Shown here one piece after another: positions 7,848 to 17,895 of a stretch of 64,000 nucleotides of DNA; position 1 is the first letter of the stretch, and each line of letters opens with the position of its first letter. Origin of the DNA: VRUE01 sp963817945 (GTDB lineage Bacteria > Actinomycetota > Thermoleophilia > Solirubrobacterales > 70-9); the NCBI GenBank assembly GCA_963817945.1, contig CAWFQH010000001.1, positions 186,001-250,000 on the forward strand, read 5' to 3'. The notes under the pieces are model-generated. The model was not told the DNA's origin and made no database searches. It worked only from the letters and a program-made list of their open reading frames with translations. The position numbers and the translations under genes are program-made.

Positions 7848-9312
7848 GAGAAGGCGCCTCGCGAGTAGAGCTGCCGCTCGTCAGGGGCGCCGACTGTAGC
7901 AATCGGTCCGGCTCCTCCTCCTGTGCCGCGAACCGGACTGGACGAGTGTGCCCCGCGGCGGATGCGTAGGCGACCGCAAGGCCGCAGAGATACCAGAAGA
8001 TCGCCCCGGGAAGGCCGAAGAAGACGTCGGCGGAGGCGAGCGCGACGAGCAACATCATCAGCGTCGCCAACAGCGCCGCCGCACCCAGGCGCTGCTCGGG
8101 GTCGGCGCGGCCGAGCACCCGCACCGCAGCGGCCACCGAAGAGAAGATCGCGCCGAGCACGAGCAGCAAGCCGAACGGGCCCGACTGATAGAGCAGCGAG
8201 AGGTAGCCGTCGTCGACGTCCACCAGCCGCTCCTCCTCGGTCGACTCTTCGAGCCGCACCGCAAGCCCCGCCTGCCCCAGCCCCTCGCCCAGCGGCTGAC
8301 TGACGGAGGCAGGCAGCAGCCGCTTGGTCGTTTCCAGCCGCTCCTTGGCCGAGACGTCCTCCTCGGGGCTGCCGAGCGAGGTCACCCTCTGGGTGAACGC
8401 CTGCGTGGTCGGGTTGCTACCGCCCACGACGACCAACCCGATCAAGCTGACGGCGACGACCGCGACGATCCGGCCGCCTGCCCTGCCGCGGGCGGCGAAG
8501 GCGAAGACGAGGACGCCGATCACCAGCGCCAGCCAGGCGCTGCGCACGTAGGTAAGCGCGAGGGCCAGCAGGAGCGGCAGCGTCAGCAGGACCGCCGCCC
8601 CGAGCCGCCTCGCGATCCCGAGGCCGAGCATGATCCCGGTCGAGAGAGTGATCGCGAAGGTGAAGGGCGAGTTGAGCGTCGAGAAGACGCGGATTTTGTC
8701 CTCCTGCGGGGCGCCGATGCTCCCCAGTTCGCCGGCATCGACCCAGTGGGCATCCCAGGTGGAGAGGGAGAAGAAGTACTGCGCGATCGCGTAGAGCGAG
8801 AGCGGGATCAGGGCCGCCGCGAGCGCCCGGTAGAGGGTCGATCCGGTCTGCGGGCGCATCGCGTCGCCCCAGCCGAGCACGAAGGCCGAGACCGCAGCCA
8901 GGTAAGCGACGGCGGCGAAGCTGACCGCGGCCGGGTCGGCGAGCAGGCCCATCGGCAGCCCGAGCAGGAACCCGGCCGAGGCCCCGAACAGAATCAGGCG
9001 GGCGCGGCGGTCGAGCCGGTTCTCGCGCAGCTCCATCACCGCCAGCACGCCGGTTCCGAGAAAGGGCAGGAGCGAGAGGGGGTCGGCGCCGGGGGTCGGC
9101 GCCGACAGCTCGAGCACGCGGCGCACCATCGGCACCAGTAGCCAGTAGGCCCAGAGCGTCATCAGGCCGGCGCTGCGGGACTGGGCACGGATCGCCGGCA
9201 GGAGCAGCAGCAGCGTCAGCGTCGTCGCCGCCTGCGGCGAGCGCACTGCGAGGGCGCCGACGAGCAGCGCGAGACCTGCGGCGGCCGCGAGGGCGAGGGG
9301 ACCACTCCGCAT
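7825..9312 (-). CDS. O-antigen polymerase/ligase-like membrane protein (Wzy/WaaL family)
   Basis: Polytopic membrane protein that polymerises or ligates undecaprenyl-linked repeat units. The ATG at 9312 gives 495 residues with about 11-12 hydrophobic segments, beginning LALAAAAGLALLVGALAV. A large hydrophilic loop (about 320-385, ERLETTKRLL...LVDVDDGYLSLL) precedes the last helices, and the YVRSAWLALVIG segment is typical of the Wzy_C/O-antigen ligase core. The long frame that seems to continue upstream to 12585 is an artefact of frameshifts in neighbouring genes. Its location beside the Wzz/BY-kinase favours polymerase over ligase. Confidence 0.85.
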   Translation of the reverse strand: MRSGPLALAAAAGLALLVGALAVRSPQAATTLTLLLLLPAIRAQSRSAGLMTLWAYWLLVPMVRRVLELSAPTPGADPLSLLPFLGTGVLAVMELRENRLDRRARLILFGASAGFLLGLPMGLLADPAAVSFAAVAYLAAVSAFVLGWGDAMRPQTGSTLYRALAAALIPLSLYAIAQYFFSLSTWDAHWVDAGELGSIGAPQEDKIRVFSTLNSPFTFAITLSTGIMLGLGIARRLGAAVLLTLPLLLALALTYVRSAWLALVIGVLVFAFAARGRAGGRIVAVVAVSLIGLVVVGGSNPTTQAFTQRVTSLGSPEEDVSAKERLETTKRLLPASVSQPLGEGLGQAGLAVRLEESTEEERLVDVDDGYLSLLYQSGPFGLLLVLGAIFSSVAAAVRVLGRADPEQRLGAAALLATLMMLLVALASADVFFGLPGAIFWYLCGLAVAYASAAGHTRPVRFAAQEEEPDRLLQSAPLTSGSSTREAPSLANQTQH

Positions 9313-9355
9313 GGCCTGGGTGCGATTGCTCGCGCGCCGGCGGACATCGGGCCGA

Positions 9356-10550
9356 CTATAGAGGCGCGTTCCGTCTCTGCGGTCTCGCGAGCAGCTCGCT
9401 GTAGAGGCGGAACGTGGCGGCAGCGTGGGTTTCGACCCCGAACTCCTGCGCTCGTTCGCGTCCACGGCCGCCGTACTGCCGCCGCAGCTCTGCGCTACGG
9501 ACGAGCGGTTGCAGCTCTCGCGCCCAGCTCTGCCGGCTCGCGCGGCGGCAGCAGCAGCCCGTCGACGCCGGGGCGGACGATCTCCGCCGGCCCGCCGACG
9601 TCGGTCGCGACGACCGGCACCCCCATCGCCATCGCCTCGATCGCGATCCGGCCGAACGCCTCGCGCCAGGAGGGCAGCAGGAGGACGTCGGTCGCCGGCC
9701 AGCACGTCCGGCACGTCGGCGCGCTCGCCGAGGAAGCGGACCCGCTCCGCGACGCCGAGCTCGGCGACCAGCTCGTGCAGGCGCCGCTCGAAGGCGGCGT
9801 TGTCGAACTGGGTGCCGGCGCCGGCGAACTTGGCCGAGCCGACGATCAGCAGGACCGCGTCAGCGTCCCCCGGCGACGCAGCTCGGCGAGGATCCGGATC
9901 GCGTCGTCCTGCCCCTTCCAGGGGGTGAGCTGGGCGACCACGGCGAGAGCGACGGCGCCCGTCGGCGACGCCCGAGCTCGCGCCGCGCGGCGGCGCGGTC
10001 GGCCGCGCCGGGTCGAAGCGGCCGAGGTCGACCGGGTTGTGGATGACCGCGAACCGGGACGGCGCAGCGGCAGGCCGTCGAACTGGCCGGCGATGTAGGC
10101 GGAGTTGGCGACGACGCGTCGGCTCGGCGGGCGACGACGCCGAGCACGGCGCGGGAGAACCGCCCCTCCGGCGCCCAGTCGCGGATGTGGGCGAGCACGG
10201 GCGGCCGCGGCCCGTGCGCGCGCCAGCAGGGCCAGCAGCGCCGCCCGGGTCGTGTTCGCGTGGACCAGGTCGGCGCGCTGGCGCCGCGCCAAGCGCCGCA
10301 CCTGCAGCGCGGAGCGGCCGATCTCGGCGAGCCCGCGGCTGGTGTGCAGCGGGTGCAGCCGGAAGCTCGCCGCGGTGCCGAGGATCGGCAGCGGCTCGAT
10401 GCCCCGATCGCTCGGCGAGCTCGCGCCAGCGTGCTCCGGCGGGCAGGCCGACCAGCGGCTCGACCGGTCGCCGAGGCCGTCGATCAGGGCCAGCAGCGAG
10501 CGCTCGGCGCCGCTGACCTCGGCGGTCTGGTTGACGTAGAGGACCCGCAT
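9356..10550 (-). CDS. Glycosyltransferase family 4, frameshifted in this sequence
   Basis: Retaining GT-B glycosyltransferase of the polysaccharide locus. The ATG at 10550 starts MRVLYVNQTAEVSGAERSLL, a standard GT4 N-terminus. Fragments in shifting frames continue with VHANTTRAALLALLARARA, VANSAYIAGQF, VAVVAQLTPWKGQDDAIRIL and DAVLLIVGSAKFAG. The final part ERFGVETHAA...FRLYSELLARP ends at a TAG (9356-9358). At least five single-base shifts interrupt the chain in very GC-rich sequence. Without them the protein would be near 395 residues, normal for the family. The acceptor and donor are unknown. Confidence 0.7.
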
Positions 10551-11686
10551 GCGAGCCGCACGCCGGCGCGACCTCGCGCAGCAGCGTCTTCGACCCGCGC
10601 CGCGACCTGCGGCCAGGCGTAGCCCTCGGCCGTGCGCGCGCGCCGCCTCGCCCATCGCCTGCGCGCGCTGCGGGGTCGCTCGAGCAGCGTCGATCGGCGG
10701 CGTCGGCGACCGCGAGGTGGTCGGCCGGGTCGACCAGCAGGCCGGTCTCGCCGTCGACGACCGCGTCGAGCGCGCCGCCGACGTTGCCGCCGACGCCGGC
10801 ATGCCGTGGGCGCCGGCCTCGAGGTAGACGATGCCGAAGCCCTCGCCCCCGACGCCGCCGCCGGGCACCCGGCTCGGCATGCAGAAGACGTTGGCGCGGT
10901 CGAGCCAGCGCGTCGCGCTCCTCGTCGCTGACCCGGCCGCAGCAGCTGCGACGGCGTCGCCGAGGCCGTAGGCGCGCATCGGCGCTCTCCAGCGCCGGCC
11001 GGAACGGCCCGTCGCCGACCACGACCCAGCGCGCGTCGGGCACCCGCGCCCGGATCAGCGGCAGCGCCCGCACCATCACGTCGTGGCCCTTGTAGCGGAT
11101 CGAGCAGCGCGCGACCGTGAGCAGGGTCGGCCGCCGCTCGCGCTCGCCGATCGGACGTCCGGCGGCAGGTCGACCCCGGGCGGGATCACCCGCACCCGCT
11201 CGGGCTCGGCGCTCGGCGGCCGAACGCCATCTCGCCGCGTGTAGCGGCTGACCGCGATCGTCGCCGTCGGCCGGCCGCACCGCCGCGGCCGTGAGGCCGG
11301 CGCGGACCCGGATCTCGTTGGCGTGGACGTACTGGACCAGCGGGACCCGCAGCGCCCGCCGCAGCGCGACCGCGCCGAGGCTGGCGACGATGTGGCCGCT
11401 GAGGATCAGCGTCGGGGCGGAAGCGCGCGCCTCGGCCAGCGCGCGCGCGTTGAGCGCCGAGGGCCGCGAGGCGCCGGTCCACGTCTGCGCTGGCGACCCG
11501 CCTGCACCTCGGCGTCGAGCTCGCGGTCGTACGCCGCGGCGTCGGGCTGGCCGAGCGTGACGACGCGGCAGCTCGAGCGCCGGGGCGATTCGACGATCCG
11601 GCGTCAGCAGCAGCTGGATCCCGCCCTCCGCGGGCGGGAAGTCCGGGGTGACGAGCAGGACCCGCAGCCTGCCGCTCAGCCGGCAT
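10551..11686 (-). CDS. Glycosyltransferase family 4, frameshifted in this sequence
   Basis: GT-B glycosyltransferase. The N-terminal segment LRVLLVTPDFPPAEGGIQ is clear. Further pieces are LVQYVHANEIRVRAGL, TLLTVARCSIRYKGHDVM, ARWVVVGDGP, GEGFGIVYLEAGAHG (the EX7E-like donor region) and ETGLLVDPADH. These fall in different frames, so the sequence carries several one-base errors or lesions, and neither end can be fixed exactly. It would start within or next to the asparagine synthase stop and run into the following glycosyltransferase start. The full length would be about 375 residues. Confidence 0.65.
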
Positions 11687-13586
11687 CGCGCCCCCGCAGG
11701 CGGTCGAGCCAGAGGCCGAAGGCGAGCAGCGGCCAGAGCGCCGCGCTGCGGTCGGCGTCGCCGCGCAGGTGCTGCGTCGAGGACCGTCGACGCCGCCGGC
11801 GCGGTCGAACCAGCCCTCCTCGCAGGCGCAGCCGTCGCGCGACCTGGTCGCGCAGGACCGGCGCCAGCGGCCCGCGCAGCCAGTCGGCCGCGGGCACGCG
11901 GAAGGCGGTCTTCGGCCGCGCGCAGCGCCTGTCGGGCAGCAGCTCGGCGAGCAGCGCGGCGCAGCAGCGCCTTGCCGCCGCCGCCGGTGTGCAGCTCGGG
12001 CGGGACCGTCGCCGCGAACTCGGCCAGCTCGCGGTGTCGAGGTAGGGCGTGCGGATCTCGAGCGAGACCAGCATGCTCGCGCGGTCGGCCTTGACCAGCA
12101 CGTCGTCGGGCAGCCAGTGGCGCTGGTCGAGCAGCATGAAGCGGCCGGCGACCGGCGCCCGTCGGCGGCCGACGCCAGCGCCGTCGAGCTCGGCCGCGAG
12201 GCCGCGCTCGAGCGGCCGGCGCCGCGCAGGCGCGGCCCGTAGAGCGCGTCGCGCGTGGCCGGCGCCCGCCGGCGACCCAGTCGAGGTGGCGCTCGACCGC
12301 GGTGCGCGGGGCTCGAGCACGTCGGCGAGCCGGCCGCGCGCGGCCGGCGGGCAGCGCCGGCCTCGAGCAGCCGCGCGGCCGCGCCCGCGGCCAGCGCCGC
12401 CGGCAGGCGCGCCGCCGAGCGCGCTCGGCGCGCGCCAGCCAGCGGTAGCGCGGGTAGCCGCCGAACAGCTCGTCGGCGCCCTCGCCGCCGACCGCGACGG
12501 TGACGTCCTCGCGGGCGAAGCTCGGCGACCGCGTGGAGCGGGCAGCGCCTGGTCGGCGAGCGGCTGGTCGAGCGCCGCGCAGCACGGTCGGGCACGCGCG
12601 CGGCGACCTCGTCGACCGCGCAGGACCAGCTCGTGGTGCTCGGCGCCGAGCTCGCTGCGCCGTCGCGCGCGCCGCGCTCGGTCTCGTCGACCTCGCCGAC
12701 GTCGTAGCCGACCGTGAAGGTCTTGATCGGGCGCGCTCGACTGGCGCGCGGCGAGCGCCGCGATCAGCGTCGAGTCGACGCCGCCGCTGAGGAAGACGCC
12801 GAGCGGCACGTCGGCGATCAGCCGGCTGCGGACCGAGGCCTCGAGCAGCCGGCCGCAGCTCGCCGACCAGCTCGTCGAGCGGCTCGTCGGCGGTCGCGAC
12901 CGCGGCGCCGGCGGGCTGCCAGTAGCGCTGCAGCTCGGCGCGCTCGCCGCCCGGGCTCCCAGGTCAGCAGGTGCCCGGGCGGCAGCTGGCGCGACGCCGG
13001 CGCACGATCGAGCGCTCGGCCCGGGCACGTAGCCGAAGACGAAGAACGCGTCGACCGCGGCCGGGTCGAGCTCGGCGCCGACGCCGGCGCCGGCGGCGAG
13101 CGCGGTCAGCTCGGAGGCGAAGGCCAGCTCGCCGCCGCGCTCGCGCGTAGAAGAGCGGCTTCTCGCCGAAGCGGTCGCGGGCGACCAGCAGCTCGGCCGC
13201 GCGCGCGTCCCAGATCGCGAAGGCGAACATGCCCTCGAGCGCGTGGACGAGCTCGTCGCCGTACTCCTCGTAGAGGTGGACGAGCACCTCGGTGTCGGTC
13301 GCCGGTCGCGCAGCTGGTGGCCGCGCTCGCGCAGCAGCTCGCGCAGCGCGCGGGTGGTTGTAGATCTCGCCGTTGAGCACCGCCCAGACCGTGCCGTCCT
13401 CGTTGGCGAGCGGCTGGTGGCCGCCCTCGACGTCGATGATGCTGAGCCGCCGGGCGCCGAGCGACCCCGCTGGCGGCGTCGGCGTGGACGCCTTCGTCGT
13501 CGGGCCCGCGGTGGACCATCGCCGCGTTCATCGCCCGCGCCGCGCCGCCCTCCGGGATCGTCGGTGCTGCCGCAGATGCCGCACAT
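11676..13586 (-). CDS. asnB: Asparagine synthase (glutamine-hydrolysing), frameshifted in this sequence
   Basis: Enzyme with an N-terminal Ntn glutaminase and a C-terminal ATP-PPi synthetase domain. The ATG at 13586 gives MCGICG with catalytic Cys2. Pieces in different frames show the glutaminase (MVHRGPDDEGVH, LNGEIYN, TDTEVLVHLYEEYGDELV, FAIWDAR, RDRFGEKPLFY) and the synthetase (GVFLSGGVDSTLIAALAA with the SGGVDS P-loop, AVGGEGADELFGGYPRY). They also include KADRASMLVSLEIRTPYLD and the C-terminal end DRLRGRDAG. About 637 codons matches AsnB length. Such genes recur in exopolysaccharide loci, where they may amidate a sugar acid rather than make asparagine. The many one-base shifts lie in extremely GC-rich sequence. 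Confidence 0.78.
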   Translation of the reverse strand: MCGICGSTDDPGGRRGAGDERGDGPPRARRRRRPRRRRQRGRSAPGGSASSTSRAATSRSPTRTARSGRCSTARSTTTRALRELLRERGHQLRDRRPTPRCSSTSTRSTATSSSTRSRACSPSRSGTRARPSCWSPATASARSRSSTRERGGELAFASELTALAAGAGVGAELDPAAVDAFFVFGYVPGPSARSCAGVAPAAARAPADLGARAASAPSCSATGSPPAPRSRPPTSRSTSWSASCGRLLEASVRSRLIADVPLGVFLSGGVDSTLIAALAARQSSAPDQDLHGRLRRRRGRRDRARRARRRSELGAEHHELVLRGRRGRRARARPCCAALDQPLADQALPAPRGRRASPARTSPSRSAARAPTSCSAATRATAGWRAPSALGGAPAGGAGRGRGRAAARGRRCPPAARGRLADVLEPRAPRSSATSTGSPAGAGHARRALRAAPARRRPLERGLAAELDGAGVGRRRAPVAGRFMLLDQRHWLPDDVLVKADRASMLVSLEIRTPYLDTASWPSSRRRSRPSCTPAAAARRCCAALLAELLPDRRCARPKTAFRVPAADWLRGPLAPVLRDQVARRLRLRGGLVRPRRRRRRSSTQHLRGDADRSAALWPLLAFGLWLDRLRGRDAG

Positions 13587-14689
13587 TCAGGCTGGCCCCG
13601 GCGGCGGCCGCCTGACGTGCTCGACGAGGCGCTCGCGGAAACGTCGGCTGTCCCACTGCAGGGCGTGCTCGCGGATCCGGCGCCGGGTCGTAGGCGCCGG
13701 GGTCGAAGCCGCGCAGCGCCGCCTCGATCGCGTCGGCGGTCTGCTCCGCGAACAGCTCCCCGGTGATGCCCGGGAACGAGGTGTAGAGCGAGCCGCCGCC
13801 GGCGTAGGCGAGCACCGGCCGCCCGCAGGCCATCACCTCGACCGGGATCAGGCCGAAGTCGTCGCGGCTGGGGAAGACCAGCGCCTGGCAGCGCTGCATC
13901 AGCGGCACCAGCCGGTCATCGTCCACGTGGCCGAGGAACTCGACGTTCGGCGGCGCGCTTGCGGCGCAGCCGCTCGAGGTCGGGGCCGTCGCCGGCGACG
14001 ACCAGCCGCTGGGCCGATGCGGCGGAACGCCTCGATCGCGATCCCGACCTGCTTGTAGGGCTCGATCAGGCGGCCGCAGAAGAGGTAGTAGTCGTCGGGC
14101 CCCTCCGCCGCCGGGTGGAAGAGGTCGCAGTCGACCGGCGCCCCGATCACCGCCGCCGGACGGCCGTAGAAGCGCTCGATCTGCTCGGCCGTGAACGGCG
14201 ACTGGGTCAGGTACTCGTGGATCGGCTGGGCGCTGCGGCGGTCCGAGCGGCGCATCGCCGCGGCGAGCGCCTCGAAGGCGCGCCGGCGAGCGCGTTGCCC
14301 GCCCGTTCTTCGCGGTAGCTCTCGGTCATCGACCAGGCGAAGCGCAGCGGGCTGTGGCAGTAGCAGACGCGAGGCGCGTCGTTGGCGCGCGCAGCCGGTG
14401 GGCGAAGGCGTAGCTGGAGCTGAGCACGACGTCGGCCTCCGGCAGCCGCACGCGCGTCGGCGAGGCGCCGAGCACCGGCGTCAGCAGCCGGTAGTGGCGC
14501 AGGAGGCCGGGGCGCGGCGGCAAGCATGCTGCTGAAGCGATCCGCGACGCCCATCCGCTCGGCCACCGCGCGCTGACCGAGCATCGCGACGACCGGCGCC
14601 TGCGGGAAGGCGCGCGCCATCTCGGCAGTGACGCGCTCGGCGCCGCCGTAGGTCTCCATGAAGTCGTGGACGATGATCGCCCGGTTCAT
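13587..14689 (-). CDS. Glycosyltransferase family 4, frameshifted in this sequence
   Basis: GT-B glycosyltransferase, first gene of this minus-strand set. The start MNRAIIVHDFMETYGGAERV at 14689 is classic for GT4 mannosyl/rhamnosyl-type enzymes. Later parts are RVCYCHSPLRFAWSMTESY, YLTQSPFTAEQIERFYGRPA, PVDCDLFHPA, YYLFCGRLIEPYKQVGIAIE, RCQALVFPSRDDFGLIPVE (EX7E donor site) and GRPVLAYAGGGSLYT. The end LQWDSRRFRERLVEHV reaches a TGA at 13587-13589, directly next to the asnB start. There are three to four frame changes, at about 14.5, 14.3, 13.98 and 13.7 kb. It diverges from the flippase gene across 111 bases. Confidence 0.75.
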
Positions 14690-14800
14690 CCGTTTCGCCT
14701 CACAAGTTCCGTCTAGATCGTCCGATTGTGTTCAGCAAGTGAGCCCTGCATCCTCGTCGACGGCCGGCACCGGCCGGGCGGTACCCGGTCCCCCGGCCCG

Positions 14801-16114
14801 ATGCTGACCCGCGCCCGCGCCGCGATCGGCCGAGCGACGGGCGGCTCCAGCCTGCGCCAGCGGGTGATCGGGCCGGTCTTCTTCGACGCCCAGATCCTGC
14901 TGATGAACCTGATCACGGGGATCATCATCGCCCGCTCGCTGGGCCCGGCGGGGCGCGGCGAGCTGGCGGCGATCCTGATCGTGGTCCAAACCGCCGGCTG
15001 GATTTTCTCGCTTGGCAGTGCCGAGGCGGTCGCCTACCACCAGTCGCGGAACCCCCAGCACGGCGGGCGGCTGATCGGCTCCTGGATGGCGGTCGCCCTG
15101 CCGCTCGGCCTACTGGCGATCCCGATCGGCGAGTTCCTGCTGCCGACGCTGTTCAGCGCCCAGACCCAGGAGGCGGTGGACCTCGGGCGCATCTACCTGC
15201 TCCTCGTCACGGTCGTCCTGCTGGGGATCGTCTTCAACGGACTCCTGCTCGGGGACCAGCGCTTCCTTGCCTACAACCTGATGCGGCTGCTGATCCCGGT
15301 GCAGATCGCGGTCGGGTACGTCACCCTGCTGCTCGTCCACGAGCTGACGGTCGAGGCGGCGCTGATCGTCAACGCCGTGGCGACGATCACGACGACGATC
15401 GTCGCCGCCATCACCTGCATCGACCGCCACGGCGTCGGCCGCCCTCATCCCCAGCTGCTCCGCACGACGGTCTGGTACGGCGTCAAGGCACACGGCGGGT
15501 CGCTGGCCGGATTCGTCAACGCGCGACTCGACCTGCTGATCATCCCGGCCTTCCTCGCGGCCGCCAGCGTCGGCCTCTACTCGGTTGCCACCAACGTCTC
15601 CTCGATCATCGGCATGCTGACCGGGACGGTCGCCGTCGTTGTGCTGCCGGTCGCGGCGCGCAACAACGCCGGCTCGGCGCGGGTCGTCGTGCGGACGATG
15701 CACGCGGTCCTGCTGATCGGCGGCAGCCTCGGGATCGTCCTGGTCCTCCTCGCCGAGGTGGCGCTGAGGATCGTCTACGGCGCCAGCTTCGTCGACGCGG
15801 CACCGGCCTTGCGGATCCTGCTGCCGGGCGAGATCCTCAGCGCCTGCGCGGCGGTGATCCTCTCGGGCCTGTTGGCCGCGAACCGCCCCTTTCTCTCTAG
15901 CCTCCCCTACTTCCTCGGGGCGGCGATCACGATCGGGGGCCTGGTGCTGTTCCTGCCCGACGGCGACATCACCACCGCCGCGACGATCACCACCGCTGCC
16001 CACTCGGTGGTGTTCGTAGCCTCGATCCTGCTCTACCGGCGCTTCGCCGGCCTCGCCTGGGGCGACTTCCTGCGCGCTCCGCCGGCCGAGCCCGGTCCAG
16101 TAGCGCGCGCTTAG
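14801..16114 (+). CDS. Polysaccharide flippase (Wzx-like, MOP superfamily), copy 1
   Basis: Integral membrane flippase that moves lipid-linked sugar units or polymers across the membrane. The ATG at 14801 gives 437 residues with about 12-14 hydrophobic segments. The N-terminal part has RQRVIGPVFFDAQILLMNLI and IIIARSLGPAGRGELAAIL, the usual first helices of the oligosaccharide flippase family. A close paralogue lies at 23603; both share LPTLFSAQ, WYGV.AHGGS.AG.VN, LLIIPAFL and LLAANRPFLS. It diverges from the GT4 gene at 14689. Confidence 0.88.
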   Translation: MLTRARAAIGRATGGSSLRQRVIGPVFFDAQILLMNLITGIIIARSLGPAGRGELAAILIVVQTAGWIFSLGSAEAVAYHQSRNPQHGGRLIGSWMAVALPLGLLAIPIGEFLLPTLFSAQTQEAVDLGRIYLLLVTVVLLGIVFNGLLLGDQRFLAYNLMRLLIPVQIAVGYVTLLLVHELTVEAALIVNAVATITTTIVAAITCIDRHGVGRPHPQLLRTTVWYGVKAHGGSLAGFVNARLDLLIIPAFLAAASVGLYSVATNVSSIIGMLTGTVAVVVLPVAARNNAGSARVVVRTMHAVLLIGGSLGIVLVLLAEVALRIVYGASFVDAAPALRILLPGEILSACAAVILSGLLAANRPFLSSLPYFLGAAITIGGLVLFLPDGDITTAATITTAAHSVVFVASILLYRRFAGLAWGDFLRAPPAEPGPVARA

Positions 16115-16125
16115 CCCCGTGCACG

Positions 16126-16896
16126 CTAGGTCAGGTCGCCGTAGGAGCCGAGCTGCAGCCCCTCAATCCATTCCTGCCACTCCGGCGAGGCGAGGGTGGT
16201 GTACTCGTGGGCGAAGCCCGGGTGGACCATCACCTCTACCGAGCTCTCCATCGCCAGGCCGAGGCGGGTAACCGGGCCGTCGTCGATGAACTCCGGGTGC
16301 ATGTCGGTGATGTTGAGGAAGTAGCGGGTGGTGAGGCGGTCGCGCAGGAGGATCCGCTGGCGGGCGGCGATCAGCCGCGACATCGGCCCGCTGGCCAACG
16401 GCCTGTTGCCGAGCGCGTTGCGCACTTTGGTCCCCGGCCGGATCGGCTTCGCTAGGCCGACGTTGGGACAGACGTGGACGTGCATGTGCCCGTCGATGTG
16501 GGTGGGTGGGCCGCCGTACAGCTCTTCGAAGCGCTCCAACTGCTCGGCCACGCAGCGATCGACGGCGGCCTGGATCCGCCGGTCGTAGATCCAGCGCCGG
16601 CTGCGGTAGACGAAGCTCGGGCCGCCGAACTTCCGCACCATCGCCAGGTGCCGCTCGCGCACGTCGGCGGGAACGCCCGGGTCGTCGAAGGGCTCGGTGA
16701 AGTTAACGTGCAGGCCGACCGGCAGCCCGATCTCCCGCGCGATCCTCGCCGCCCGGTCGGAGTCCCTCATATAGACCATCGCGGTGGTGCTGGTGATCAG
16801 GCCGGCGCGGAAGGTCTCGGCGATCGGGTCGGTGGCCGCCTCGTTGTAGCCGAAGTCGTCGGCGTTGACGATCAAGATGGGCTTGCTCGACTCCAT
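16126..16896 (-). CDS. ChbG/HpnK (YdjC-like) carbohydrate deacetylase, copy 1
   Basis: Metal-dependent deacetylase of the YdjC fold, acting on N-acetylated sugars. In 256 residues it has the N-terminal ILIVNADDFGYNEA with the metal-binding Asp pair, GLITSTTAMVY, the GLHVNFTEP strand, the THIDGHMHVHVCP histidine cluster (His metal ligands), and VEVMVHPGFAHEY. All key residues are present. It converges on the flippase gene and diverges by 46 bases from a GT2 gene. Copies 2 and 3 lie at 17885 and 35341. A HpnK-like role in hopanoid synthesis is unlikely in this setting, so the likely substrate is a locus sugar or its lipid-linked form. Confidence 0.88.
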   Translation of the reverse strand: MESSKPILIVNADDFGYNEAATDPIAETFRAGLITSTTAMVYMRDSDRAARIAREIGLPVGLHVNFTEPFDDPGVPADVRERHLAMVRKFGGPSFVYRSRRWIYDRRIQAAVDRCVAEQLERFEELYGGPPTHIDGHMHVHVCPNVGLAKPIRPGTKVRNALGNRPLASGPMSRLIAARQRILLRDRLTTRYFLNITDMHPEFIDDGPVTRLGLAMESSVEVMVHPGFAHEYTTLASPEWQEWIEGLQLGSYGDLT

Positions 16897-16942
16897 TCGC
16901 GGGCGCAGTCTAGAAAGCGTCGACGCGGATCAGGGCTACCCT

Positions 16943-17895
16943 ATGCGCGCCATGGCGGCCGCCCAGCCTGACCCGAACCCGGCGAACGGCTCGCCAGAGA
17001 CCTCGCCCTCGGTCGCGGTGGTAATCCCTACCCGCCGCCGGCCGGAAAAGCTGGCGAGCTGCCTGGAGTCACTCGAGGCGGCGCGGGCGAGGCTGCGTTT
17101 CCCCGTCTACGTCTGCGATTCCAGCCCGACGGAGGAGGAGCGGACCGCGGTCGAGGGGTCTGCGAACGCTACGACTGGGTGAGTCTCCACACCCACCAGG
17201 GCCGCAACGTCTCCGCGGCCCGCAACTTCTGCACCGGCGTCGCCAAGGAGGACCTGCTCGTCAACATCGACGACGACCTCGAGCTCGAGCCGGAGGCGAT
17301 CGACCGCCTCGTCGCCCGCTACCGGGAAGGAAGCGGTTGGCGGGTCGTCTCCGGCAGCGTCTCCTGGGGCACGTCACTGGACGACCCCGAAAAAGACGCG
17401 GCTGATCGGCTACGGCAGGGTCCCCGACAGGACGAGGCGCCGAGCTTCGTCGATCGGGGCCTTCTTCCTCTACCCCCGCGCCCTCGGGCTCGACCTGCCC
17501 TGGAACGAGCGGATCGTCACCTCCGACGACATCTTCATCGGCGCCGTCTGGCGCGGTCATCGCGTCGAGATCTTGTTCGCACCCGACGCGCGCGGCTACC
17601 ACCCGGAGCTGCCCACCTCCTTCGACCCTCCCGCATGGCCGACGCCGCCCACGACCAGCGCTGGCACATCTACGTGCTGCTCTTCGACGCCCTCTTCGCC
17701 AACCCGAACCTGCGCCGCTTCGTCGCCTACGAGACGCTCGGCTTCATGGCCAGCGCCAAGCTCTTCCTGTTCAAGCGACCGCGCTGGGCGATCCCCTTCC
17801 TGCGCAGCTGGATCGTCGGCCACGCGCGACTCTTAGCCGACCGTCGCTATCTGCGGACGATGGTCCGCAAGGAGCTGCCCGCCGATGCCCCCTAG
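16943..17895 (+). CDS. Glycosyltransferase family 2, frameshifted in this sequence
   Basis: Inverting GT-A glycosyltransferase. The start at 16943 (or 16952) gives an acidic, Pro-rich leader, then SVAVVIPTRRRPEKLASCLE. After a shift near 17160 come HTHQGRNVSAARNFC and LLVNIDDDLELEPEAI (DxD-like metal site). Further shifts lie near 17390, 17450 and 17640. The corrected reading includes IGAFFLYPRALGLDLPWNER and VTSDDIFIGAVWRGHRVE. The end FLRSWIVGHARLLADRRYLR overlaps the next gene start (17885). Corrected length is about 317 residues. Confidence 0.72.

Noticed and set aside
7825..12585. A single open frame of 1586 codons on the minus strand
   Set aside because: Only the part from 9312 down reads as a coherent membrane protein. 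Upstream it passes through pieces of glycosyltransferase and asparagine synthase joined by frameshifts, with Ala/Arg-rich nonsense between them.
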